Shown piece by piece: positions 8,095 to 16,463 of a stretch of DNA of 64,000 bases. Position numbers and translations under genes: made by a program. Within the stretch, counting starts at the first letter, position 1. Each line of letters opens with the position of its first letter. Location: the NCBI RefSeq assembly GCF_009709575.1, contig NZ_WIXO01000001.1, positions 1,116,001 through 1,180,000 of the forward strand. The letters are read 5' to 3'. Source of the stretch: Streptomyces taklimakanensis (lineage in GTDB: Bacteria; Actinomycetota; Actinomycetes; Streptomycetales; Streptomycetaceae). The notes under the pieces are model-generated. The model worked only from the letters and a program-made list of their open reading frames with translations, searched no databases and was not told where the DNA came from.

Positions 8095-9699
8095 TCAGCC
8101 GACGCGGAAGCGCGTGAACTCCGCGGTCCCGGCCGGTCCGTCGCCCTCGGGCGCGGCGGCGAACAGGCCGAGTTGGGCGCCGACCCAGCGCCAGGGGGTG
8201 GCGGCGAAGGGCGGGCCGGAGGAGCGGAAGCCGGTGTCCCCGGGCAGCCGCGCCGAGAAGTGGCAACGGGCGCCGGGCAGGACCTCCACCCGCAGCCGCG
8301 CCCGTCCCTCCGGCGCGGGCCGGGAGCGCGCGGCGTCCCGTTCGTGCTCGGCGACGGGTTCGGCGAAGCGGTGCACCAGACGGATCCCGTCGGCGTCCCG
8401 CTCCAGCCCGATCCAGGCGAACGCGTCGCCCAGCACGGTCAGTCCGGCCCTGGCGCCGGGGCGGCCGTCGTCCAGCCGCAGTTCCACCTCGACCGCGCAC
8501 GGCCTCCCGGGCAGCCGCTGGACCAGGACGTTCGGCAGCCTGCGCAGGTCGTGGACGTCGGGGCTGCGACGGCAGACCGGGCGCAGCCCGTCACCGGAGT
8601 GGGCGACGGTCCACCCCGGCCCCGGGTTGGCGGCCCAGGACCACTGGAGGCCGAAGCGTCCGCCGGGGAAGTCGTCGTCGGTGGCCGGCGAGGCCGGGCG
8701 CTCGGCGGGATGTGCCGGCACCGGCCGGGTGTGGACCGCGACGGGCTCCCCGTCGTCACCGATCACCGGCCACCCGGGATCCTCCCCCCGGCTCTCGTCG
8801 GTCCAGCGCATCGGCTGCAGGTGCACCACCCGTCCGTACGGGCCGCGCTGCTGGAAGTGGAGGAACCAGTCGCCGCCGTCGGCCGCCCGCACCCAGGCGC
8901 CCTGGTGGGGGCCGTTGACGTCGGTACGGCCCTGGGCGAGCACGATGCGCTCCTCGTAGGGGCCGAAGAAGTCCCTGGAGCGGAAGGCGCCCTGCCAACC
9001 GGTCTCCACTCCCCCGGCCGGCGCGAGGATCCAGTACCAGCCGTCGTGCCGGTACAGCTTGGGCCCCTCCAGGGTGAACCAGCCGGGCAGCGCGTCGCCG
9101 TCCACGATCGTGCGGCCGGCGTCGAGGAGTTCACGGCCGTCCGGGCTCATCCGGTGGCCGGTCAGCCGGTTCTTGATCCCCGAGCGCGACTTCGCCCAGG
9201 CGTGCACCAGCCAGGCGCGGCCGTCGTCGTCCCACAGCGGGCAGGGGTCGATCAGCCCCCGGCCCGCCTTCAGCAGGTGCGGTCTGCTCCACGGGCCGCG
9301 GACGTCCTCGGCGTTGACCTGGTAGATGCCGTGGTCGGGGTCGCCCCAGAAGATCCAGAACCGGCCCGCGTGCCGGCGGATGGACGGCGCCCACACCCCG
9401 CAGTCGTGACGCGGGACGGTGAACGCCTGCTCGGGCTCCAGCCGCTCCAGCGCGTGGCCGATGATCCGCCAGTTCACCAGGTCGCGCGAGTGGAGGATCG
9501 GCAGTCCGGGCGCACGGCCGAAGCTGGAGACGGTCAGGTAGTAGTCGTCGCCGACCCGGATGGCGTCGGGATCGGACCAGTCCGCGTCCAGCACCGGGTT
9601 GCGGTAGGTCTCCGCCGGCGCGGGACCCGTCGGGCCCTCCGGGGCGTCGGGGCGGGGAGCGGGGGGCGGGGCCGTCCGGGTCCTCGGGAGAGCCGTCAT
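8095..9699 (-). CDS. Intracellular glycoside hydrolase family 43 (arabinosidase/xylosidase type)
   Basis: A 534-aa five-bladed beta-propeller hydrolase. The GH43 triad can be placed: base Asp43 in WSDPDAI, pKa-tuning Asp151 in GLIDPCPLWDDDG and acid Glu211 in TLEGPKLY. A C-terminal beta-sandwich follows from about residue 330. There is no signal peptide, so it works on imported oligosaccharides, most likely releasing L-arabinose or xylose from pectin side chains. The ATG overlaps the stop of the PmoA-like gene as ATGA. Specificity within GH43 cannot be fixed by eye. Confidence 0.93.
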   Translation of the reverse strand: MTALPRTRTAPPPAPRPDAPEGPTGPAPAETYRNPVLDADWSDPDAIRVGDDYYLTVSSFGRAPGLPILHSRDLVNWRIIGHALERLEPEQAFTVPRHDCGVWAPSIRRHAGRFWIFWGDPDHGIYQVNAEDVRGPWSRPHLLKAGRGLIDPCPLWDDDGRAWLVHAWAKSRSGIKNRLTGHRMSPDGRELLDAGRTIVDGDALPGWFTLEGPKLYRHDGWYWILAPAGGVETGWQGAFRSRDFFGPYEERIVLAQGRTDVNGPHQGAWVRAADGGDWFLHFQQRGPYGRVVHLQPMRWTDESRGEDPGWPVIGDDGEPVAVHTRPVPAHPAERPASPATDDDFPGGRFGLQWSWAANPGPGWTVAHSGDGLRPVCRRSPDVHDLRRLPNVLVQRLPGRPCAVEVELRLDDGRPGARAGLTVLGDAFAWIGLERDADGIRLVHRFAEPVAEHERDAARSRPAPEGRARLRVEVLPGARCHFSARLPGDTGFRSSGPPFAATPWRWVGAQLGLFAAAPEGDGPAGTAEFTRFRVG

Positions 9700-10589
9700 G
9701 CGGGCGCCTCCTCTCGGTCGGGCGGGGCGAGCCGGGCGAGCCGGTCCGCGACGCGGGCGGCGGCGTCCCGGTCCAACCGGCCGTCGGCGACCGCGGTCAC
9801 CACGCGCCGGACGACCGGCCGCCCCGGCGGCAGCGGCAGTCTGCGCTCCCAGGCCGGCGCGGAGCCCACGCCCGGGTACTCGGCGGCCCTCACGAACCAC
9901 GGGTCGCGGCGGGTGTCCTCGGTCGCCCCGACGAAGACCAGCGTCCAGGCGTCGGCCGCCATCGCCAGCCACGGAGCGACCGATCCGTGCACCGCCTCCT
10001 CGCCCTCGGCGTCCGCGGTGAACACCGCGGGCGGACGGGGGCCGATGGGCGGACGCCAGAAGAAGCCGCCGTATCCGGCGCCGGGACGGCCGTTGGTGGC
10101 CGGGCTGCCGATGGACAGCTCCTCGTCGCGGACGTTGACGAGTTCGGTGGTGAGGTCCAGCGCCCAGCAGGTGTCGTCCACCTCCCGGGCGACGATGGTG
10201 CGGCGCTCGGTGAGCAGCCGTCGTCCGTCGCGTTCCCAGGCGAGTTCCTCGGCGAGGCCGTCCTCGTCCCGCCACAGCCACCGCAGGTGCCGCTGGACGC
10301 CGTGGTTGTCCAGCTCGGTGGGGCCGCGGTCGCGGACGAAGGTGCGACCGCCCCAGAAGTTGGTGCCGGAGACGTCGGGGACGGCCACGCTCACCCCCAG
10401 GTGGTGCACGTGGTCGGCGGGCCGCAGCTCGGTGACGACCGTGCCGCCCAGGGTGCGGACGGGGTGCAGGTGGGGGCGTGGGGACTCACGGGCGGGCAGG
10501 TCCGGCCGGTACTCGTAGCGGGCCACGGGACGTCCGCCGCACAGGAGTCGGACGGCGCCCGCGTCGTGGGCCGTGTCGCGCTCGGTCAT
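9696..10589 (-). CDS. PmoA family (DUF6807) protein
   Basis: A 297-aa protein resembling the PmoA/DUF6807 family found beside sugar oxidoreductases. Recognisable stretches are RPHLHPVRTLGG, DHVHHLGVSVAV, GRTFVRDRG and ATNGRPGAGYGGFFWRPP. The conserved His pairs suggest metal or sugar binding, but no biochemical role is established that I can cite. It overlaps both neighbours by 4 bp (ATGA), placing it tightly between the Gfo/Idh oxidoreductase and GH43, so it likely acts on the same imported sugar. Confidence 0.85.
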   Translation of the reverse strand: MTERDTAHDAGAVRLLCGGRPVARYEYRPDLPARESPRPHLHPVRTLGGTVVTELRPADHVHHLGVSVAVPDVSGTNFWGGRTFVRDRGPTELDNHGVQRHLRWLWRDEDGLAEELAWERDGRRLLTERRTIVAREVDDTCWALDLTTELVNVRDEELSIGSPATNGRPGAGYGGFFWRPPIGPRPPAVFTADAEGEEAVHGSVAPWLAMAADAWTLVFVGATEDTRRDPWFVRAAEYPGVGSAPAWERRLPLPPGRPVVRRVVTAVADGRLDRDAAARVADRLARLAPPDREEAPA

Positions 10590-11812
10590 CGTCCGACTCC
10601 CTCCCGGACGGGGCCCGCGGCCGCGGCCCAGCCGGCCCGCGCCGCCGTGTCCGGGCGGGCGGCCAGTTCCGAGTACAGGGCCAGGCGTTCGGCGCCCTCG
10701 GCGACCAGTTCGTCGACCCCCGCCACGATCCGCCGCGCGGGGCCGGCACCGTCCGCGCCGGGCTCGGCGCGCCAGGTGTCCGGCGGCAGCGGCCTGGGTT
10801 CGGGAGCGGTACGGACGGCCTCCACCAGCCGCATGAAGGCGCCGGTGCGCTCGGGCGGCACCAGCAGCTCCGTGCCGTCGGCGAGGTGGTCGAGCAGGTT
10901 GCGCAGCAGGTCGGTGCGGGCGTGCTCGGTGGTCTCCGGCTCCCGTCCGCGGCGCTCCAGGCGCACCCGGTCCTCCTTGTACCAGAAGGTGACGCGGCCC
11001 TCGGTCCCGTGGACGACGACGTACGGCTCGCCGGGCCGTTCGGCGCAGAGCGTGACGGCCGCGGTGATCTCGCCCCCGGTGCCGTCGCCGCGCACGGTGC
11101 GCAGGCGGGCGCAGGAGGTGTCGTCCGACTCGATGTCGTTGGCGCGGTACAGCTCCAGCTCGATGTCGGCGACGTCCTCGGCGCGGTCGCCGCCGTCGAT
11201 GCGCAGCGCGGTGGCCACGGCGTGGGCCAGGGGGTTGGTGAGGACGCCGTCCACCACGTCCCGACCGTCCAGGCGGCGCCGCCCGGCCCACGGGGCGCGG
11301 GTCCAGTAGGCCAGGTCGCGGGCCCAGGCCCCGGCCGCGCCGATGCCCCGGACGGTGCCGATCGCACCGTCGGCCACCAGTTCGCGGATGGCGGTGACGG
11401 CGTGCGAGCCCAGTGACTGGAAGCCGATCTGGCAGGCGACTCCGGCGGCCCGCAGCCCGTCGGTCATCCGCTCGAACTCGGCGTACGAGGGCGCGGGGGG
11501 CTTCTCCAGCAGCACGTGCACGCCCCGTTCGGCGGCGGCGAGCGCCAGGTCGGCGTGGGTGTGGATCGGAGTGCAGATCACCGCGATCCGCGCGCCGGTG
11601 CGCTCCAGCAGGGCGGCGAAGTCGGCGGACTGCTCGGGGGTGCCGAAACCGTCCAGTTCCTCGGCGGTGAGGGGGGTCAGCTCGCAGACGCCGACCAGGT
11701 CGACCAGGCCCTCCTCGGCGAGACGGCGGATGTTGTTCAGGTGCCAGCGGCCGTGGCCGCGGGCGCCGGCCAGGACGACGGGCAGGGCGGGCCCGGAAAC
11801 GCGGTCGCTCAT
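10586..11812 (-). CDS. Gfo/Idh/MocA family oxidoreductase
   Basis: A 408-aa NAD(P)-dependent oxidoreductase with an N-terminal Rossmann fold (VVLAGARGHGRWHLNNI) and the family EKP motif in HVLLEKPPAPSYAEFE, where the Lys is catalytic. The C-terminal half is the substrate-binding alpha/beta domain. Its ATG shares one base with the upstream permease stop (TGATG). It could be the missing sugar 1-dehydrogenase of a pentose oxidation route, since some L-arabinose dehydrogenases belong to this family, or it may act with the adjacent PmoA-like protein on another sugar. The choice is unresolved. Confidence 0.92.
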   Translation of the reverse strand: MSDRVSGPALPVVLAGARGHGRWHLNNIRRLAEEGLVDLVGVCELTPLTAEELDGFGTPEQSADFAALLERTGARIAVICTPIHTHADLALAAAERGVHVLLEKPPAPSYAEFERMTDGLRAAGVACQIGFQSLGSHAVTAIRELVADGAIGTVRGIGAAGAWARDLAYWTRAPWAGRRRLDGRDVVDGVLTNPLAHAVATALRIDGGDRAEDVADIELELYRANDIESDDTSCARLRTVRGDGTGGEITAAVTLCAERPGEPYVVVHGTEGRVTFWYKEDRVRLERRGREPETTEHARTDLLRNLLDHLADGTELLVPPERTGAFMRLVEAVRTAPEPRPLPPDTWRAEPGADGAGPARRIVAGVDELVAEGAERLALYSELAARPDTAARAGWAAAAGPVREGVGR

Positions 11813-12720
11813 CAGCCCTTCACCGCCCCCGCGCTGAAGCCGGTGATCAGCCACTTCTGGATGAAGGCGAAGATGATCACCACGGGTACGGCCGCCACCA
11901 CACCGCCCGCGGCCAGCGCGCCCAGGTCCACGCTGTCCGCGCCGATGAGGGTGTTGAGGCCCACCGGGATGGTCTGCTTGTCCTGGGAGGAGAGGAACAT
12001 CAGGGCGAACAGGAAGTGGTTCCAGCTGTGCACGAAGGCGAAGGAGCCCACCGCGATCAGTCCGGGGCGCAGCATCGGCAGCACGATGGCGAGGAAGGCC
12101 CGCAGCCGGGAGCAGCCGTCCACCCAGGCGGCCTCCTCCAGCGACTCGGGGACGTTCTTGATGAAGCCGCTGATCAGGATCATCGACAGCGGCAGTTGGA
12201 AGACCGTCTCCGCGATGATCACGCTCCACATGGAGTTGATGAGCTGGAGGTTGCGGAAGGTCTCGAACAGCGGGACGAGCATCAGCGCGCCCGGGATGAA
12301 CTGCGAGCACAGCAGCGCCAGCATGAAGGCGTTCTTCAGCCGGAACCGGAAGCGCGCCAGGGCGTAGCCGCCGGCCAGTGCCACCAGCATCGTCATCACC
12401 ATCGAGGCGATGCCGACCTGGGTGCTGTTGAGGAAGTAGGTGCCGAAGTTCCGCTCGTTCCAGACCTTCTCGAAGTGCTCGGTGGTGACCGGCCAGGGCA
12501 CCAGCGAGGTCGAGCCGGACGGGCGGAGGGCGAACAGCAGCATCCAGTAGAAGGGGATCAGCGTGAACAGCAGGTAGATCCCCAGGGGAAGGTAGATCTG
12601 CCAGCGCGGCGGTCCGTCGTCGAGCCCGCGGCGCCGGGCCGTCCCCCGCGCCCGGGGTGGGGTCGCGTTCCGAGCCGGGGCGGGCGCGCCCGGGCTCTTC
12701 TCTGCGAGTGCGGCGGTCAC
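11812..12720 (-). CDS. Carbohydrate ABC transporter permease (MalG type)
   Basis: A 302-aa inner-membrane permease with six membrane segments. A cytoplasmic Pro/Arg-rich N-terminal tail of about 40 residues precedes them. The EAA loop that contacts the ATPase reads EEAAWVDGCSRLRAFLAIVLP. The GTG start overlaps the partner permease stop (GTGA). It pairs with the adjacent MalF-type permease and the lipoprotein at 6635-7975. No ATP-binding subunit is encoded in the block, so a shared MsiK-type ATPase elsewhere is likely, as is usual for Streptomyces sugar importers. Confidence 0.95.
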   Translation of the reverse strand: MTAALAEKSPGAPAPARNATPPRARGTARRRGLDDGPPRWQIYLPLGIYLLFTLIPFYWMLLFALRPSGSTSLVPWPVTTEHFEKVWNERNFGTYFLNSTQVGIASMVMTMLVALAGGYALARFRFRLKNAFMLALLCSQFIPGALMLVPLFETFRNLQLINSMWSVIIAETVFQLPLSMILISGFIKNVPESLEEAAWVDGCSRLRAFLAIVLPMLRPGLIAVGSFAFVHSWNHFLFALMFLSSQDKQTIPVGLNTLIGADSVDLGALAAGGVVAAVPVVIIFAFIQKWLITGFSAGAVKG

Positions 12721-13691
12721 TTGTCGTCGCCTCCGAACTTGCTCAGGCGCAGGTAGAGGATCGAGCAGAAGAGCAGGATCACGAAGGCCACGGTGGTCAG
12801 CGCGGAGGCGTAGCCGAAGTCGTGGCCCTCGATCCCGGTGTTGGCGACGTAGAGCGGGAGCGTGGTGGTCACGCCCGCCGGGCCGCCGCCGGTGAGGGTG
12901 TAGAGCAGGTCGACGTTGTTGAACTCCCACACCGCGCGCAGCAGCGTGGAGAGGATGATCGCGTCCTTCAGGTGCGGCAGGGTGATGTGCCAGAACTGCC
13001 GGAAGCGGCTCGCGCCGTCCACCGAGGCCGCCTCGTACAGGTCCTTGGAGATGGACTGGAGGTCGGCGAGGATGAGGATCGCGAAGAAGGGGACACCGCG
13101 CCAGAGCTCGGCCAGGACCGCGGCCCAGAAGACGGTGCCGGTGTCGGAGAGGACCGAGGTGCCGTACTCGCCGATGCCGGCGTCCGCGAGGTAGCGGCTC
13201 AGACCGGTCGAGGGGTTGTACAGCAGGATCCAGATGGTGGTGGTGAGCACCCCGGAGACGGCCCAGGGCGAGAAGACCAGGGCGCGGGCGATGCCGCGGC
13301 CGACGAACGTCTGGTTGACGATCAGGGCGAGGGCCAGGCCGAAGACGAGCTGGAGTCCGACCTCCACCACGACCCACTTGGCGCTGAAGGCCAGCGTCTG
13401 CCAGAACAGCGGGTCCTCGAAGAAGATCTCCCGGAAGTTCTCCAGACCCGCGTAGCCGTTCCGCCAGGGCTTGGTGACGTTGTAGTGCTGGAGGCTGTAG
13501 TACAGGACGCTGAGCATCGGGTAGGCGATGAAGCCCAGCATCAGCAGCCCGGCGGGCGCGATCAGCACGTACGGCAGGCTGCGTTTTCCGGGGTTCCCGG
13601 ATTTCCCGGTCTTTCCTGCTCTGCCGGGTTTTCCCGGTCCCCCCAAAGTGCCCGGCAGGGCACGCTTCTTCGGCACGGCGGTGAGGGCCAT
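12717..13691 (-). CDS. Carbohydrate ABC transporter permease (MalF type)
   Basis: A 324-aa permease with six membrane segments starting near residue 40 (LPYVLIAPAGLLMLGF) and the EAA loop YEAASVDGASRFRQFWHITLP. It forms the channel with the MalG-type partner encoded just downstream. The cytoplasmic N-terminus is odd: six consecutive Gly-X-Y triplets, a collagen-like pattern, occur between about residues 20 and 37. It begins a transcription unit 112 bp after the dehydratase gene. A perfect palindrome at 13738-13752 lies in that gap. Confidence 0.95.
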   Translation of the reverse strand: MALTAVPKKRALPGTLGGPGKPGRAGKTGKSGNPGKRSLPYVLIAPAGLLMLGFIAYPMLSVLYYSLQHYNVTKPWRNGYAGLENFREIFFEDPLFWQTLAFSAKWVVVEVGLQLVFGLALALIVNQTFVGRGIARALVFSPWAVSGVLTTTIWILLYNPSTGLSRYLADAGIGEYGTSVLSDTGTVFWAAVLAELWRGVPFFAILILADLQSISKDLYEAASVDGASRFRQFWHITLPHLKDAIILSTLLRAVWEFNNVDLLYTLTGGGPAGVTTTLPLYVANTGIEGHDFGYASALTTVAFVILLFCSILYLRLSKFGGDDK

Positions 13692-13737
13692 TGCCGGTGC
13701 TCCGTTCTGTCGTCGTCGTTCCGTCGACGAAGGGCTG

Positions 13738-13752
13738 TCGAACGTCGTTCGA
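13738..13752. promoter_or_regulatory. Palindromic candidate operator upstream of the ABC permease genes
   Basis: TCGAACGTCGTTCGA is a perfect 7-1-7 palindrome 47 bp upstream of the permease ATG, in the only sizeable gap between the catabolic and transport genes. It suggests separate control of the transport unit by one of the local regulators (IclR or GntR) or another protein. Confidence 0.45.
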
Positions 13753-13803
13753 GAATGCGACTGGTGGTGGGCGGCGGTTCGGGGCGGCCCGGGACGGGGT
13801 CCG

Positions 13804-15549
13804 TCAGCCCGCGTACGGTTCGGGGACCTCGCCGGGCCGGGCGAGGAAGGCGAAGTCGCAGCCGGCGTCGGCCTGGGTGACGTGTTCCTCGTACAGGGCC
13901 CCGTAGCCGCGTCCGTAGCGCGCCGCCGGGGGGCGCCACTCGGCCCGGCGCCGGGCCAGCTCCGCGTCGTCGACCTCCAGGCGGAGGGTGCGCGCGGCGA
14001 CGTCGAGGGTGATCAGGTCCCCGGTCTCCACCAGGGCCAGCGGTCCGCCCACGTGCGACTCGGGGGCGATGTGCAGCACGCAGGCGCCGTAACTGGTGCC
14101 GCTCATCCGGGCGTCGGAGAGCCGGACCATGTCGCGCACGCCCTGTTTGAGCAGGTGGTCGGGGATGGGCAGCATCCCGTACTCGGGCATCCCCGGCCCG
14201 CCCAGGGGGCCGGAGCCGCGCAGCACCAGCACGCTCTCGGCGGTGATCTCCAGCGCGGGGTCGTTGATGCGGGCCTGCATGGTGCGGTAGTCGTCGAAGA
14301 CGACGGCGGGACCGGTGTGCTTGAGGAGGTGCTGCTCGGCGGCGATGTGCTTGATGACGGCGCCGTCCGGGGCCAGGTTGCCGCGCAGGACGGCGATGCC
14401 GCCCTCCTCGGCCAGGGGCTCGTCGACGGTGCGGATGACGTCGTCGTCGTGGACGAGCGCGCCGGCGATCTGCTCGCGCAGCGTGTCGTGGGCGACGGTG
14501 GGACGGTCCAGGTGGAGCAGGTCCCGCAGCCGGGAGAGGAAGCCGGGCATCCCTCCCGCGTAGTGGAAGTCCTCCATCAGGTACTTCCCGCCGGGGCGGA
14601 GGTTGGCCAGGACGGGAGTGGTGCGGGCGATCCGGTCGAAGTCGTCCAGGGTGAGGCCGACCCCGGAGCGGCCGGCCATGGCGATCAGGTGGATGACGGC
14701 GTTGGTGGAACCGCCCAGCGCGCAGACGGCGGCGACGGCGTCCTCGTAGGCCTCGCGGGTCAGCACGGTGGAGAGCCGGTGGTCCTCCCACACCATCTCC
14801 ACGATCCGTCGCCCGGCCGCGGCGGCCATCCGGGAGTGGCCGGAGTCGACGGCGGGGATGGAGGAGGCGCCGGGCATGGTGACGCCCAGGACCTCGGCGG
14901 CACCGGTCATCGTGGAGGCGGTGCCCATCGTCATGCAGTGGCCGGGCGAGCGGGCCAGTCCGCACTCCAGTTCGGCCATCTCGCAGTCGCCGATGAGTCC
15001 GGCGCGCCGGTCGTCCCAGTACTTCCACATGTCGGTGCCCGAGCCGAGGGTCTCGCCCCGCCAGTGGCCGCGCAGCATGGGGCCGGCGGGCACGAAGACG
15101 GTGGGCAGGTCGACGCTGGCCGCGCCCATCAGCAGGGCGGGGGTGGTCTTGTCGCAGCCGCCCATCAGCACCGCGCCGTCCACCGGGTAGGAACGCAGCA
15201 GTTCCTCGGTCTCCAGGGACAGGAGGTTGCGGTAGAGCATGGGGGTCGGCTTCTGGAAGGTCTCCGAGAGGGTGGAGACGGGGAACTCCAGGGGGAAACC
15301 GCCGGCCTGCCACACCCCGCGCTTGACGGCCTCGGCGCGTTCGCGCAGGTGCTGGTGGCAGGGGTTGATGTCGGACCAGGTGTTGAGGATGGCGACGACC
15401 GGCTTGCCCAGGTGCTCCTCGGGCAGGTAGCCGAGTTGCCGGGTGCGGGCACGGTGGCTGAAGGAGCGCAGTCCGTCGGTGCCGTACCACTGGTGGCTGC
15501 GCAGGTCCTCGGGGGTCCGGCGGGTCCTCGGGCGCGGGGTGTCCGTCAC
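13804..15549 (-). CDS. IlvD/Edd family sugar-acid dehydratase (pentonate dehydratase-like)
   Basis: A 581-aa Fe-S dehydratase. The cluster cysteines expected for the family are visible: INPCHQH, GGCDKTTPALLMG and GHCMTMGTASTM. The C-terminal part carries SDARMSGTSYG. Family members act on dihydroxy acids or sugar acids; the clade containing L-arabinonate and D-xylonate dehydratases best fits this length and the neighbours. The product would be a 2-keto-3-deoxy acid, substrate for the DHDPS-family enzyme encoded directly upstream. The GTG at 15549 (GGGAG 5 nt before it) overlaps that gene as GTGA. Branched-chain amino acid synthesis (true IlvD) is unlikely in this setting. Confidence 0.9.
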   Translation of the reverse strand: MTDTPRPRTRRTPEDLRSHQWYGTDGLRSFSHRARTRQLGYLPEEHLGKPVVAILNTWSDINPCHQHLRERAEAVKRGVWQAGGFPLEFPVSTLSETFQKPTPMLYRNLLSLETEELLRSYPVDGAVLMGGCDKTTPALLMGAASVDLPTVFVPAGPMLRGHWRGETLGSGTDMWKYWDDRRAGLIGDCEMAELECGLARSPGHCMTMGTASTMTGAAEVLGVTMPGASSIPAVDSGHSRMAAAAGRRIVEMVWEDHRLSTVLTREAYEDAVAAVCALGGSTNAVIHLIAMAGRSGVGLTLDDFDRIARTTPVLANLRPGGKYLMEDFHYAGGMPGFLSRLRDLLHLDRPTVAHDTLREQIAGALVHDDDVIRTVDEPLAEEGGIAVLRGNLAPDGAVIKHIAAEQHLLKHTGPAVVFDDYRTMQARINDPALEITAESVLVLRGSGPLGGPGMPEYGMLPIPDHLLKQGVRDMVRLSDARMSGTSYGACVLHIAPESHVGGPLALVETGDLITLDVAARTLRLEVDDAELARRRAEWRPPAARYGRGYGALYEEHVTQADAGCDFAFLARPGEVPEPYAG

Positions 15550-16463
15550 GGCTGCTCCCATTCCTTGACGATCTCGGCGACCTTCTCGCGCAGGTCATCG
15601 GGCAACTCCCGGCTCGGCGGCCGGACGTCGCGCCGGCACAGCCCCAGGACGGCCAGGGCCTCCTTGACGACGGAGACGTTGTTGGCCGACTGCCGTTCGG
15701 CGCGCAGGTCCTCGAAGTGGCGGATCCGCTTCCACACCCGCATGGCGGCGGCGTGGTCGCCGGCGCGCAGCGCGCGGAGCATCTCCAGGGAGATCCGCGG
15801 CGCCACGTTGACCAGGCCGGAGGTGAAGCCGGTGGCACCGCAGGCGAAGTAGGCGGGCGCGTACAGCTCGGCGAGTCCGGCCACCCACACGAAACGGTCC
15901 GCCCCGGCGTCGTGGGCGAAGGCGGCGAAGCGGGCCGCGTCGGGAACGGCGTACTTGACGCCGATGACGTTGGGGCACTCCTCGCCGAGCCGGGCCAGCG
16001 CCTCGCCCTCGATGAGGGGGTTGCGCAGGTAGGGCACGACGCCCAGGTCGGGCACGGCCTCGGCGACGACCCGGTGGTAGTCGATCCAACCGGCCTGGGA
16101 GACGTAGGGGTTGACGGGCTGGTGGACCATCACCATTCCCGCCCCGGCCTCGCGCGCCTGCCGGGCGGCGTCGGCCGCCCCGGCCGGGTCGTGGCCGACG
16201 CCGACGACGATCTCGGCCTCCCCGCCGGCGTCCGCCACCTCCGCGGCGGTCAGTTCGACCTCCAGACGCCGCTCCTCGGGGGTGAGGGAGTAGAACTCGC
16301 CGGTGTTGCCGTTGGGGGTGACGGTGCGGATCCCGGCGTCCAACAGTCGCCGGACGAGGGCGCGATAGGCGTCGGGGTCCAACCGGCCCCGCTCGTCGAA
16401 CGGGGTGACGGGGATGGCCACGACGTCGGCGAGGGCCGCCCGTCGGCGGGAGAAGTCCGTCAT
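15546..16463 (-). CDS. DHDPS/NAL family protein, probable 2-keto-3-deoxy sugar acid dehydratase or aldolase
   Basis: A 305-aa (beta/alpha)8 enzyme of the dihydrodipicolinate synthase superfamily. Visible marks are IPVTPFDERGRLD, the loop NGNTGEFYSLTPEER, the Tyr-containing YVSQAGW and the Schiff-base Lys in NVIGVKYAVPD. With the IlvD/Edd dehydratase downstream and a 2-oxoglutarate-semialdehyde-type dehydrogenase at the window start, it most likely converts 2-keto-3-deoxy-pentonate (or 5-keto-4-deoxyglucarate) to 2-oxoglutarate semialdehyde. Aldol cleavage is the alternative. It overlaps the GntR gene by 4 bp (ATGA). Confidence 0.9.
   Translation of the reverse strand: MTDFSRRRAALADVVAIPVTPFDERGRLDPDAYRALVRRLLDAGIRTVTPNGNTGEFYSLTPEERRLEVELTAAEVADAGGEAEIVVGVGHDPAGAADAARQAREAGAGMVMVHQPVNPYVSQAGWIDYHRVVAEAVPDLGVVPYLRNPLIEGEALARLGEECPNVIGVKYAVPDAARFAAFAHDAGADRFVWVAGLAELYAPAYFACGATGFTSGLVNVAPRISLEMLRALRAGDHAAAMRVWKRIRHFEDLRAERQSANNVSVVKEALAVLGLCRRDVRPPSRELPDDLREKVAEIVKEWEQP

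Noticed and set aside
5714..8959. Very long rightward open frame (over 1000 codons) opposite the pectin genes
   Set aside because: It is antisense to four well-identified genes, and its composition (Gly/Val/Arg-rich, no domains) is that of a high-GC shadow frame.
13804..15549. Biosynthetic dihydroxy-acid dehydratase (ilvD)
   Set aside because: Neighbours are sugar-acid catabolic and transport genes, and no other branched-chain amino acid genes are present.
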